Below, one piece after another: positions 1 through 7,887 of a DNA stretch of 26,315 nt; position 1 is the stretch's first letter; each line of letters starts with the position of its first letter. Where the stretch lies: contig URQS01000044.1 of NCBI GenBank assembly GCA_900550035.1, positions 1 to 26,315 of the forward strand. Direction: 5' to 3'. Origin of the DNA: an uncultured Prevotella sp. GTDB lineage: Bacteria > Bacteroidota > Bacteroidia > Bacteroidales > Bacteroidaceae. The notes under the pieces were generated by a model, which had not been told where the DNA came from, did no database searches, and saw nothing but the letters and a program-made list of their open reading frames with translations. The translations under genes and the position numbers were made by a program.

Positions 1-376
1 CGTGCTTGAATACGCCCTCAAATATGTTGCGATGCACCTGGGTATAGCCAAAGAAGCTGAAGGCAAGCGTGTTAGTGCTCAACAGTTTGGCTATGTTGGC
101 AGCCACACGGTCGGCTTCCTCCTTGTCTTCATTGGCTTCGTCGTGCGCCTGACGGCTAACGTAATAGGCGTTGACAAGCTCTTTAGCCTCATCAATCGTT
201 ATTTCGCCCTCAATATTTTTTAATGCCGTCTGTTGCAGATAGGCAGAAGTCTCCAGTCCATCCACCTTTTGCAGACCGATGGCTGTGCCCCATACTATGG
301 CTTTCTCTCTTTGCGACGGTTCGCCCTGTCGCAAATACGTATCAAAATCAAAATATAACTGTCCTGACTTTCCCAT
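1..376 (-). CDS. Fic-family protein with fused VbhA-like N-terminal inhibitory segment (partial, C-terminus off window)
   Basis: The reading frame starts at ATG 376 and runs off the left edge, giving the first 125 residues (MGKSGQLYFDFDTYLRQG...). Residues about 22-70 (REKAIVWGTAIGLQKVDGLE and the following IEGEITIDEA stretch) resemble the antitoxin VbhA fold that occupies the ATP site of Fic AMP-transferases. Residues about 100-125 (FSFFGYTQVHRNIFEGVFKH) match the start of the Fic core, where a conserved 'hR.lF..iy.hAG.iR' stretch follows. The catalytic HPFxxGNGR loop would lie outside the window, so activity cannot be judged. The start lies 10 nt after the hsdM stop, with a purine-rich GGGA just upstream, so it is probably co-transcribed with hsdM. 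Fic genes of this type are often found inside type I restriction-modification loci of Bacteroidota. By family knowledge, Fic enzymes transfer AMP to target proteins. The target here is unknown. Confidence 0.75.
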   Translation of the reverse strand, partial: MGKSGQLYFDFDTYLRQGEPSQREKAIVWGTAIGLQKVDGLETSAYLQQTALKNIEGEITIDEAKELVNAYYVSRQAHDEANEDKEEADRVAANIAKLLSTNTLAFSFFGYTQVHRNIFEGVFKH

Positions 377-386
377 TACTATCCCT

Positions 387-1901
387 TTACTCCTCCAACA
401 TTCCTCTCAGTTCTCCGTATCCCTTGGCATATTCTGCTTCGGTCTGCTCAAGTCGTGCCAGTATGTCCTTCACCGGCTCATACTCCACACGCTCGCGTTC
501 CACCTCTTTATATTTGTTGATAGAGAGGTCGTAGTCGTTTTGGCGGATTTCGTCGACGGGCACGAAGAAGCTTTGGTCCTTGCGCGAGCGCTCTTGCTCG
601 GCGTCGAGGTGCTGGAAACGGTTTACTACGTCGGGAATGTCGTTGTCGTTGACGGGCGAACGCTTGTCGTCGAGCGAGAAACCGTCTGCCTTCATGTCGT
701 AGAACCATACACGGTCGGTACCGCCACAGTTGGTCTTGTTGAATACGAGTACGGCTGTCGATACGCCGGCGTAGGGCTTGAACACTCCGCTCGGCATGGA
801 TATTACGGCACGTAGCTGCTGATTGTCCACTATTTCCTTACGTATAGCTACGTGAGCTTTCGATGTTCCGAACAATACGCCGTCGGGAACGATGCTGGCA
901 CAACGTCCGCCTATCTCAAGCGAGCGAACAAACTGGGCGAGAAACAGCAACTCGGTCTTGCTGGTGTTGGCATAGGCAAGGATTTTCTTGTTCACATTGC
1001 CCTTGTCGAGACTGCCAGCAAAAGGAGGATTAGCCATGATGAGCGAGTAGCAACCCTGGTCGTCGTTCTGCTCCGACAGAGAGTCGCGCCACGCCAGTTC
1101 GGGAGCTGTAATGTCATGAAGCAGAAGGTTCATGGCTCCTATGCGCAGCATGGTCTGGTCGGTATCGTAGCCGTTTATCATCGAGGTCTTCATGTGCTTC
1201 ACCTCCTCGCCAACATACATGGCTGTCTCATACTTCTCCTTGATATACTTCACCGCTTCAACCAAAAATCCAGCCGACCCCATGGCAGGGTCGCAGATGT
1301 AGTCCTTGGGCGTAGGTTCCATCATCTCCACAATCATGCGTATGATGTGGCGCGGCGTGCGAAACTGTCCGTTTGTGCCCGATGCAGCCATCTTGCCGAG
1401 TATATACTCGTAGACATCGCCCATAGCGTCGCGATTGTTCATGTCGAGCGCATCCACACCGTCAACCACCTTGGCAAGCGTGCGGGCGTTTGGTATGAGG
1501 AATATAGCCGACTTCATGTAGCGGCTGTAGGCACTCTCCTCGCCGGTGCCGATGTGCTTGATAAACTCAAACACGCTCTGGCGCACAATCTTGAACATGT
1601 TGTCGGCACCAAAGTTCTTGAACACGTGCCAACGCAGATTCTCGTAAGGCACGCCGGCACGCTCCTCGTCGCTCACGGCATCGGGATTAACCCACAGTTC
1701 GCCGTCAAGGAATGTGGGGTTCTGCACCTCGCAGTCCCAGTCGCGTGCGTTCTCCTCTTCCTGCAACTGCTTGTCGTCGAGCAGTTTCATGAAGAAGATG
1801 TAGGTCATCTGCTCCAATACTGTGATGGGGTTGGTGATGCCAGCCACAAAGAATGTGTCCCATATCTGGTCTATCTTGTTTTTTATTTCGCCAGTTATCA
1901 T
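387..1901 (-). CDS. hsdM: Type I restriction-modification system DNA methyltransferase subunit HsdM
   Basis: This 504-residue protein has the length and layout of HsdM, the modification subunit that methylates adenine in complex with the HsdS specificity subunit. Residues about 5-150 form the helical HsdM N-terminal domain (ITGEIKNKIDQIWDTF). The N6-adenine methyltransferase domain follows, with GQFRTPRHI (about 179-187), the SAM-binding motif DPAMGSAGF (about 204-212) and the catalytic NPPF (about 291-294). The C-terminal NDYDLSINKYKE is typical of the family. It begins 21 nt after the uvrA stop with no terminator in between, and the Fic gene follows 10 nt downstream. HsdS and HsdR are not in the window and should lie to the left if the locus is complete. 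Start ATG 1901 fits the usual HsdM N-terminus. Confidence 0.93.
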   Translation of the reverse strand: MITGEIKNKIDQIWDTFFVAGITNPITVLEQMTYIFFMKLLDDKQLQEEENARDWDCEVQNPTFLDGELWVNPDAVSDEERAGVPYENLRWHVFKNFGADNMFKIVRQSVFEFIKHIGTGEESAYSRYMKSAIFLIPNARTLAKVVDGVDALDMNNRDAMGDVYEYILGKMAASGTNGQFRTPRHIIRMIVEMMEPTPKDYICDPAMGSAGFLVEAVKYIKEKYETAMYVGEEVKHMKTSMINGYDTDQTMLRIGAMNLLLHDITAPELAWRDSLSEQNDDQGCYSLIMANPPFAGSLDKGNVNKKILAYANTSKTELLFLAQFVRSLEIGGRCASIVPDGVLFGTSKAHVAIRKEIVDNQQLRAVISMPSGVFKPYAGVSTAVLVFNKTNCGGTDRVWFYDMKADGFSLDDKRSPVNDNDIPDVVNRFQHLDAEQERSRKDQSFFVPVDEIRQNDYDLSINKYKEVERERVEYEPVKDILARLEQTEAEYAKGYGELRGMLEE

Positions 1902-1922
1902 AGAGTTTTTCTATTGTTATTG

Positions 1923-4760
1923 TTATTTGTTTTCAAGCTCCATCTTCAGGAACTTCGGCGTATAGCCTTCTTTCGACTCAGCCACTTCCTCTGGCGTTCC
2001 GGCTATGAGCAGGCGTCCGCCGCCACGTCCTCCTTCCGGACCAATGTCGATGATGTGGTCGGCAAGCTTTATGACGTCGAGATTGTGCTCGATTATAATT
2101 ACGGTATTGCCACGGTCAACCAGCTGCTGCAACACATCCATCAGAATGCGTATGTCCTCAAAGTGGAGTCCCGTGGTAGGCTCGTCGAGAATGTATAGCG
2201 TCTTGCCCGTGTCGCGCTTGCTCAGTTCGGTAGCCAGTTTCACGCGCTGGCTCTCGCCTCCCGAGAGCGTAGTCGATGGTTGTCCGAGCTTGATGTAGCC
2301 CAGTCCGACGTCCTGTATGGTCTTTATCTTCTGCAATATGGCAGGCACGTTCTCGAAGAATTCTACCGCCTGATTGATGGTCATGTCCAGTACGTCGGCA
2401 ATGCTCTTGCCCTTGTAGCGCACTTCGAGAGTCTCACGGTTGTAGCGCTTGCCGTGACACACCTCGCACGGCACCATCACGTCGGGCAGGAAGTTCATTT
2501 CGATAGTCTTGTAGCCGTTGCCCTTGCAGGTTTCACAGCGTCCGCCCTTCACATTGAACGAGAATCGACCGGGCTTGTAGCCACGTATCTTCGCCTCGGG
2601 CAGAGCCACGAAGAGCGAGCGTATGTCGGAGAACACGCCTGTATAGGTGGCAGGATTTGAGCGCGGAGTGCGTCCCAATGGCGACTGGTCGACATTCACC
2701 ACCTTATCTATATATTCCAGTCCATCTATCGATTCGTATGGCATAGGTTTCTTTAGCGAGCGATAGAAGTGTTGCGATAGAATTGGTTGTAGAGTCTCGT
2801 TGACGAGAGTCGATTTGCCCGAGCCGCTCACACCCGTCACCACGATAAGTTCGCCGAGCGGGAACGAAACGTCAATGTTCTTCAGGTTGTTGCCACGTGC
2901 ACCGTGTATCGTTATCGCCTTGCCGTTGCCCTTGCGTCGTTCGGTAGGCACTGCTATCTTACGGTCGCCGTTGAGATAGTCGGCTGTGAGTGTATGGTGC
3001 TTCAACATGTCCTGCGGAGTGCCCTGGAACACCACTTCGCCACCACGCATACCAGCCTTCGGACCGATGTCGACAATCCAGTCGGCAGCAAGCATCATGT
3101 CCTTGTCGTGCTCCACCACCACAACCGTGTTGCCCATGTCGCGCAGCTGCTTGAGCGAGTTGATGAGTCGTTCGTTGTCGCGCTGGTGCAGTCCGATGCT
3201 CGGCTCGTCGAGGATGTAGAGTACATTGACCAGCTGCGATCCTATCTGTGTGGCAAGACGTATGCGTTGGCTCTCGCCACCAGAGAGCGTAGCCGACTGG
3301 CGGTTGAGCGACAGATAGTCGAGACCTACGTCAAGCAGGAACGATATGCGTGTGCGTATCTCCTTCAGAATCTCGGTGGCTATGACACGCTGGCGGTCGT
3401 CTAGGTGTGCCTCAACGTTGCCCAGCCACTCGTTGAGCTGGCTTATGTCCATCGAGGCAAGTTCGAATATGTTCTTGTCCCAAACCTTATACGACAACGA
3501 CTCACGGCAAAGGCGCTGACCGTGACACTCCGGACACTCGCACGTGGCAAGAAACTGGTCGGCCCATTTCTGTCCGCTCGTAGTGTCGTCGTTCTCCATG
3601 ACAGAGCGCAGATACTTTATCACACCGTCGAACGTGGTGAAATAGTCGCTCGATGTGTGCACCACTTCCTTGTCGATACGCACCGTTTCGAGCGAACCGT
3701 ACATTATCTCGCTCATCGTGTCTTCCGGAATCTCGCTCACAGGAGTCTTCAGCGTCAGTCCTGCCTTTTCCAATATGGCTGATATCTGCCAGAAGATAAG
3801 CTGGTTCTTGTATTTGCCCAACGGCACAATTGCACCCTCGTGTATTGACAATGAATTGTCGGGGATGACCTTCTTTAGGTCGATCTCGTTGACATAGCCC
3901 AGTCCCTTGCACTTAGGGCAGGCTCCTTCGGGCGAATTGAACGAGAACATATTGGGTGCGGGGTCGCGATAGCTTATGCCCGTAGTGGGGCACATGAGTC
4001 GCTTGGAGTAGCTCTTTGCCTCGCCCGTGTCCTTGTCGAGTATCATCAGCAAGCCGTCGCCCTGGCGCATGGCTGTCTCGATGGTCTTCTTCAGACGGTC
4101 GTCAAATCCCTCGCGCATCTGCATCTTGTCTATCACCACTTCGATGTTGTGGTTCTTGTAGCGGTCGGTCTTCATGCCCGGTGTTATATCCATTATCTCG
4201 CCGTCGACACGCACATACAGATAACCCTTGCGGCGCAGCGTCTCGAAGAGTTCGCGATAGTGGCCCTTACGTTGTCGTACGAGTGGCGCAAGGATATAGA
4301 TGCGATGGCCGGCATACTGCGTATTGATCATGTCGAGAATGCGCTCCTCGGTATATTTCACCATCTTTTCGCCCGTAGCATAGCTGTATGCCGTTCCGGC
4401 ACGGGCAAAGAGCAGACGCAGATAGTCGTATATCTCGGTCGTAGTGCCCACGGTAGAGCGTGGATTGCGGTTGGTTGTCTTCTGCTCAATGGAGATGACG
4501 GGGCTGAGTCCGGTGATGTTGTCAACATCGGGACGTTCCAGTCCGCCGAGAAAGTTGCGTGCGTATGCCGAGAAGGTGTCGATGTAGCGGCGCTGTCCCT
4601 CAGCATATATGGTGTCGAAGGCAAGCGACGACTTGCCCGATCCGCTCAGTCCGGTGATGACGGTGAGCGAACCACGCGGTATTTCCACGTCGATATTCTT
4701 AAGATTGTGGACGCGTGCGCCCCAGACATTTATCTTGCCTTCTTCTGAATAGCTACCCAT
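1923..4760 (-). CDS. uvrA: UvrABC excinuclease subunit A
   Basis: This is a full-length UvrA (945 residues), the damage-recognition ATPase of nucleotide excision repair, which acts as a dimer with UvrB in the cytoplasm. Both ABC modules are intact. Walker A is GLSGSGKSS (about 37-45) in the first module and GVSGSGKST (about 638-646) in the second. The signature LSGGESQR occurs twice (about 490 and 830), each followed by a Walker B with LYILDEP and a GLH switch. Zinc-binding Cys pairs are visible: CPKC near residue 281 in module I, and CETC near 738 with its partner CEVC in module II. No frameshift or missing motif is seen. The gene starts just after the terminator of the upstream CHU_C-domain gene, so it must have its own promoter in 4761-4803, although no clear TAnnTTTG box is visible there. 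hsdM follows 21 nt downstream. Confidence 0.98.
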   Translation of the reverse strand: MGSYSEEGKINVWGARVHNLKNIDVEIPRGSLTVITGLSGSGKSSLAFDTIYAEGQRRYIDTFSAYARNFLGGLERPDVDNITGLSPVISIEQKTTNRNPRSTVGTTTEIYDYLRLLFARAGTAYSYATGEKMVKYTEERILDMINTQYAGHRIYILAPLVRQRKGHYRELFETLRRKGYLYVRVDGEIMDITPGMKTDRYKNHNIEVVIDKMQMREGFDDRLKKTIETAMRQGDGLLMILDKDTGEAKSYSKRLMCPTTGISYRDPAPNMFSFNSPEGACPKCKGLGYVNEIDLKKVIPDNSLSIHEGAIVPLGKYKNQLIFWQISAILEKAGLTLKTPVSEIPEDTMSEIMYGSLETVRIDKEVVHTSSDYFTTFDGVIKYLRSVMENDDTTSGQKWADQFLATCECPECHGQRLCRESLSYKVWDKNIFELASMDISQLNEWLGNVEAHLDDRQRVIATEILKEIRTRISFLLDVGLDYLSLNRQSATLSGGESQRIRLATQIGSQLVNVLYILDEPSIGLHQRDNERLINSLKQLRDMGNTVVVVEHDKDMMLAADWIVDIGPKAGMRGGEVVFQGTPQDMLKHHTLTADYLNGDRKIAVPTERRKGNGKAITIHGARGNNLKNIDVSFPLGELIVVTGVSGSGKSTLVNETLQPILSQHFYRSLKKPMPYESIDGLEYIDKVVNVDQSPLGRTPRSNPATYTGVFSDIRSLFVALPEAKIRGYKPGRFSFNVKGGRCETCKGNGYKTIEMNFLPDVMVPCEVCHGKRYNRETLEVRYKGKSIADVLDMTINQAVEFFENVPAILQKIKTIQDVGLGYIKLGQPSTTLSGGESQRVKLATELSKRDTGKTLYILDEPTTGLHFEDIRILMDVLQQLVDRGNTVIIIEHNLDVIKLADHIIDIGPEGGRGGGRLLIAGTPEEVAESKEGYTPKFLKMELENK

Positions 4761-4803
4761 AAGTATTGATTGAGTTTCTGTTAAATCTGATTTTAATGGT
4801 TCG

Positions 4804-4838
4804 AAAAAAAAGCGGAAACTAATGTTATTCAGTTCCGC
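4804..4838 (-). terminator. Intrinsic terminator of the CHU_C-domain gene
   Basis: Read on the minus strand, GCGGAACT pairs with AGTTTCCGC (one bulged base) around a loop of about 10 nt, followed by eight T residues (4804-4811 on the plus strand are A). The stem contains the stop codon of the upstream gene. The element separates that gene from uvrA. Confidence 0.8.
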
Positions 4839-5535
4839 CTACGGCATTTTCGGTATATCCGCGCAGCAGATTGACATCGCTCTTGATGTTGAATCGTCTG
4901 CCGTCGGCTCCCTTAGCCTTCACCAGCACAAAGTAAACGCCCTGTGCCACATCCCTTCCTTTGTACTTGCCGTCCCATCCGCCGGCAGGGTCGGTCCACT
5001 CGTACAGTTTCTGTCCCCAGCGGTTGAAGATGGTGGCTTTGAACTCCACTATGCTCTGATAGCCGCTCTTGGCGCGGTAGACATCGTTGATGCCGTCGCC
5101 ATTGGGCGAGAATGCGTTGGGCATCTCGAGCTTGCTCTCGGCTATCGACACCGTGATAGGTGTAGCGTCTGCCCAATACTCGGCTGTATAAGCCACTGTA
5201 TCGGTGCCAAGAACGAAGGTGGCATACAACTCTATGATGTGTGTGCCAGCCTCAACAAAGGTGTATTCGGTGTCTTCGTCGTATCGGGTGAGATAGGGCG
5301 ACTGCGCTCCTTCCTTTCTGAATCGCCACTCGTAGTGGGCTGTATAAGCACCCACATCAGCAGCACGGGCTGCGAGCGTTACGGTGAGTGGCGCCGAACC
5401 GGTGTAGCTCAGCCCCGTATCGTCGCCTTCGGGGGTATGAAACGTTGCCACAGGGTCGATGGTGGGCACCACGTCGGCACGGGCGTCCACACAAACCATG
5501 CAAGCCAAAAGCAATATTAATTGAAGGATGTTCAT
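4825..5535 (-). CDS. Exported protein with gliding/T9SS-type C-terminal domain (CHU_C)
   Basis: This 236-residue secreted protein starts at ATG 5535. A TTG start at 5544 would sit inside the promoter -7 box and is rejected. Residues 1-21 are a signal peptide (NILQLILLLACMVCVDA). Residues about 25-130 look like an Ig/PKD-like beta-sandwich (SAPLTVTLAARAADVG, EYTFVEAGTHIIELYAT). Residues about 150-236 are a CHU_C / TIGR04131-like domain with the hallmarks AFSPNGDGINDVY, ATIFNRWGQKLYEW and GWDGKYKG, then GVYFVLVKA. In Bacteroidota this domain is known as the type B signal for the type IX secretion system, so the product is probably exported to the cell surface. No PorP/SprF-type partner gene is adjacent, although such a gene often accompanies type B cargo. 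It is monocistronic, with its own promoter and terminator. The specific function is unknown. Confidence 0.85.
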   Translation of the reverse strand: MNILQLILLLACMVCVDARADVVPTIDPVATFHTPEGDDTGLSYTGSAPLTVTLAARAADVGAYTAHYEWRFRKEGAQSPYLTRYDEDTEYTFVEAGTHIIELYATFVLGTDTVAYTAEYWADATPITVSIAESKLEMPNAFSPNGDGINDVYRAKSGYQSIVEFKATIFNRWGQKLYEWTDPAGGWDGKYKGRDVAQGVYFVLVKAKGADGRRFNIKSDVNLLRGYTENAVGGTE

Positions 5536-5541
5536 AATATG

Positions 5542-5572
5542 CAAAGTTAACTATTATATTGCACACTACAAA
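5542..5572 (-). promoter_or_regulatory. Bacteroidota-type promoter for the CHU_C-domain gene
   Basis: On the minus strand TTTG (5572-5569) is followed after 19 nt by TAACTTTG (5549-5542), an exact match to the Bacteroidota housekeeping sigma consensus TTTG-N19-TAnnTTTG. The expected transcription start, about 5-7 nt after the -7 box, falls almost on the ATG at 5535, implying a leaderless or near-leaderless mRNA. Confidence 0.7.
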
Positions 5573-5613
5573 GCCAAGGCTTTGTTTTAATAACTTTATT
5601 TATAAGACAAACA

Positions 5614-5645
5614 TTTCATTTTACAATATATTTTATGTACTTTTG
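5614..5645 (+). promoter_or_regulatory. Bacteroidota-type promoter for the LysM/binding-fold gene
   Basis: TACTTTTG (5638-5645) fits the -7 consensus TAnnTTTG exactly. TTTC (5614-5617), one base off TTTG, lies 20 nt upstream. The ATG at 5666 is 20 nt after the box, giving a short leader of about 15 nt without a Shine-Dalgarno sequence. The divergent promoter of the CHU_C gene lies about 40 bp away. Confidence 0.65.
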
Positions 5646-5665
5646 CAGAAAAATATACAACAACT

Positions 5666-7042
5666 ATGAGACGTTACTTCAAACTTATTTTGTGCTTCTT
5701 AGCTTTGATGGTCGCCACAGCAGTGGCAGGACAGACCATTAAATGGCAGGAACTGTACAAGGTGAAGAAGAAAGACACCATATACGGCATTGCCAAAAAG
5801 TTCAATATCACCATCGACGAACTGATTCGCGCCAACCCCGCTATGCAGAAAGCCGACTACTCTCTGCAAAAGGGCGACCAGCTGCTCATACCCTACCCCG
5901 CAGCTAAGCCAGCAGCCACAACTACTCCTGCCACAGCGGTAACAAATACTCAGGCTCAGAGCACTGCTACACACCAGCGTGCAGCCGACGGCACAGTGCG
6001 CATAGGCGTAATGCTACCTCTGCACAATGTTGACGGCGACGGACAGCGTATGGTCGAATACTATCGAGGTGTGCTCATGGCGTGCGACTCGTTGCGCTCG
6101 CAGGGCATTGCCACACATGTATATGCTTGGAATGTGCCTATCGACGCCAACGTACAGCAGACCATCAACGACGACAATGCACGCCAGTGCGACATCATCT
6201 TCGGTCCGCTCTACACCAAGCAGGTGAAACCCATAGGCGACTTCTGCCGCAAGAACGGCATACGCCTTGTCATTCCGTTCTCAATCAACGGCAACGACGT
6301 GGCACAGAACGAGCGCATCTATCAGGTGTTCCAGACTCCGGCACAACAGAACGAGGCTTCTATCAACGCTTTCGTACAGCGATTCAAGGGTCGACACATA
6401 GTGATTGTCGACTGCAACGACACCACAAGCCGCAAGGGAGTGTTCACCTTCAACCTGCGCAAACGTCTTGAAAAGGCTGGCACGACATACAGCATTACCA
6501 ATCTGAAGTCGACTGACGCATCATTTGCCAAGGCTTTCAGCACCACTCTGCCCAACGTGGTAGTGCTCAACACCGGACGCTCGCCCGAACTGAACGCTAC
6601 TCTCGCCAAGCTCAACACGCTCACCGCAACCAACAAGGGATTGGGCATCTCGCTGTATGGCTACACCGAGTGGCTGATGTATACCAAGGTATATACCGAC
6701 TACTATTACAAGTACGACACATACATCCCGACAACGTTCTACTATAATCCGTTTGCAGGCAAGACCATTGCTGTAGAACGCAACTATCGCCAATGGTTCA
6801 AGTCGGACATGCGTCAGGCTTTGCCTCGATTCGCGCTGACCGGATTCGACCACGCACAGTTCTTCATACGCGGACTGCACAAGTATGGCGACCGATTCAA
6901 CGGAACACAGCAGCAGAACACATACACTCCGCTGCAGACCCCACTAAAGTTCAAGCGCGTAGGCACGGGTGGCATGCAGAACGAAAGCTTCATGCTTGTT
7001 CACTACAAGCCTAACAGAACACTGGAGTCGATATCATATTAA
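5666..7042 (+). CDS. LysM domain plus type I periplasmic-binding-fold protein
   Basis: This is a 458-residue exported protein. Residues 1-22 form a signal peptide (KLILCFLALMVATAVAG). Residues about 30-77 are one LysM module (YKVKKKDTIYGIAKKFNI, then ELIRANPAM and KGDQLLIPYP), which should bind peptidoglycan. An Ala/Thr/Gln linker spans about 78-110. Residues about 111-440 resemble the periplasmic-binding-protein type I fold (VRIGVMLPL near 111, then DIIFGPLYTKQVKPI and VVVLNTG). No ABC permease or ATPase lies nearby, so this is probably not a transport receptor but a wall-anchored sensor or scaffold, as in similar Bacteroidales 'PBP1 and LysM' proteins of unknown role. The beta-barrel gene follows after 17 nt, so the two are likely one operon. 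The ligand is unknown. Confidence 0.85.
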   Translation: MRRYFKLILCFLALMVATAVAGQTIKWQELYKVKKKDTIYGIAKKFNITIDELIRANPAMQKADYSLQKGDQLLIPYPAAKPAATTTPATAVTNTQAQSTATHQRAADGTVRIGVMLPLHNVDGDGQRMVEYYRGVLMACDSLRSQGIATHVYAWNVPIDANVQQTINDDNARQCDIIFGPLYTKQVKPIGDFCRKNGIRLVIPFSINGNDVAQNERIYQVFQTPAQQNEASINAFVQRFKGRHIVIVDCNDTTSRKGVFTFNLRKRLEKAGTTYSITNLKSTDASFAKAFSTTLPNVVVLNTGRSPELNATLAKLNTLTATNKGLGISLYGYTEWLMYTKVYTDYYYKYDTYIPTTFYYNPFAGKTIAVERNYRQWFKSDMRQALPRFALTGFDHAQFFIRGLHKYGDRFNGTQQQNTYTPLQTPLKFKRVGTGGMQNESFMLVHYKPNRTLESISY

Positions 7043-7059
7043 AACGCTATAATCAATAT

Positions 7060-7827
7060 ATGTTTCAAACATTAAGACTTAAAACCGTTGCCCTGCTTGC
7101 CGTGTTGCTGATAGCATCAACTACGATTCGTGCCCAAATAGGCGACCACCGCAACGATCTGGCAATCGGATTCAATGGCGGCTTCATAATGAGCAGCATT
7201 GGATTTACGCCAAAGGTGACGCAAGGCACTCACACCGGATTTACAGCCGGACTGTCGATGCGTTACACATGCGAGAAATACTTCAAGACAATATGCTCGA
7301 TATCAGCCGAGGTGAACTATGCACGCATAGGATGGAAAGAAAGCATACTGACCGTCAACGACGAGCCGGTGATAAACAGTGTGACGGGACTACCCGAAGC
7401 CTACCAGCGTGACATCAACTACATACAGGTGCCCATATTCGCCCATCTGGCATGGGGACGTGAACGTAAAGGCGTACAGTTCTTCTTCAAGCTTGGCCCA
7501 CAGTTCGGATATATGTTGAACGAGTCGACAAAAACAAACTTCAAATTCAATGAAGCTAACTTAGCCGACCGCGCCAACTACACCTGCGCACAGGACACAA
7601 TGGCTGTGGAGAACAAGTTCGACTTTGGCATTGCCGCCGGCGTGGGAATGGAATACTCCATACCTAAAGTAGGACACTTCCTGCTCGAAGGACGCTACTA
7701 CTACGGACTCGGCAACATATACGGCGACTCAAAGCGCGACTACTTCGCCAAGTCAAACCATTCGAACATCGTAGTCAAGCTGTCGTATCTGTTCGACATC
7801 ACGAGAACGAAGGGTCTAAAGAAGTGA
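7060..7827 (+). CDS. Outer-membrane beta-barrel protein (PorT-like family)
   Basis: This 255-residue protein has a signal peptide (residues 1-26, ending TTIRAQ) followed by alternating aromatic/polar strands typical of the OMP_b-brl_2/PorT-like barrel family. Examples are IGFNGGFIMSSIGF, SAEVNYARIGW, FFFKLGPQFGYML and FLLEGRYYYGLGNIYGD, with the C-terminal strand SNIVVKLSYLFDI. The predicted location is the outer membrane. It lies 17 nt after the LysM/binding-fold gene, implying co-transcription and perhaps a physical link from wall to outer membrane. Family membership does not prove it is the T9SS component PorT, because many paralogs of unknown role share the fold. A 60-nt gap without a recognisable terminator separates it from the transporter gene that follows. 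Confidence 0.75.
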   Translation: MFQTLRLKTVALLAVLLIASTTIRAQIGDHRNDLAIGFNGGFIMSSIGFTPKVTQGTHTGFTAGLSMRYTCEKYFKTICSISAEVNYARIGWKESILTVNDEPVINSVTGLPEAYQRDINYIQVPIFAHLAWGRERKGVQFFFKLGPQFGYMLNESTKTNFKFNEANLADRANYTCAQDTMAVENKFDFGIAAGVGMEYSIPKVGHFLLEGRYYYGLGNIYGDSKRDYFAKSNHSNIVVKLSYLFDITRTKGLKK

Positions 7828-7887
7828 CAAACTTATATCAATAAAAAGATTTTTTACAACCATTAATAATAACCAAATTAAATTCTT

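Noticed and set aside
852..2198. Long plus-strand open frame (448 codons) across hsdM and uvrA
   Set aside because: It is antisense to two well-supported genes, has no recognisable domain, and its composition mirrors the other strand.
5666..7042. ABC amino-acid transporter binding protein
   Set aside because: The LysM anchor and the absence of permease and ATPase genes argue against a transport role.
7060..7827. Naming the barrel protein porT of the type IX secretion system
   Set aside because: Only the generic PorT-like barrel fold is supported. No other por genes are in the window.
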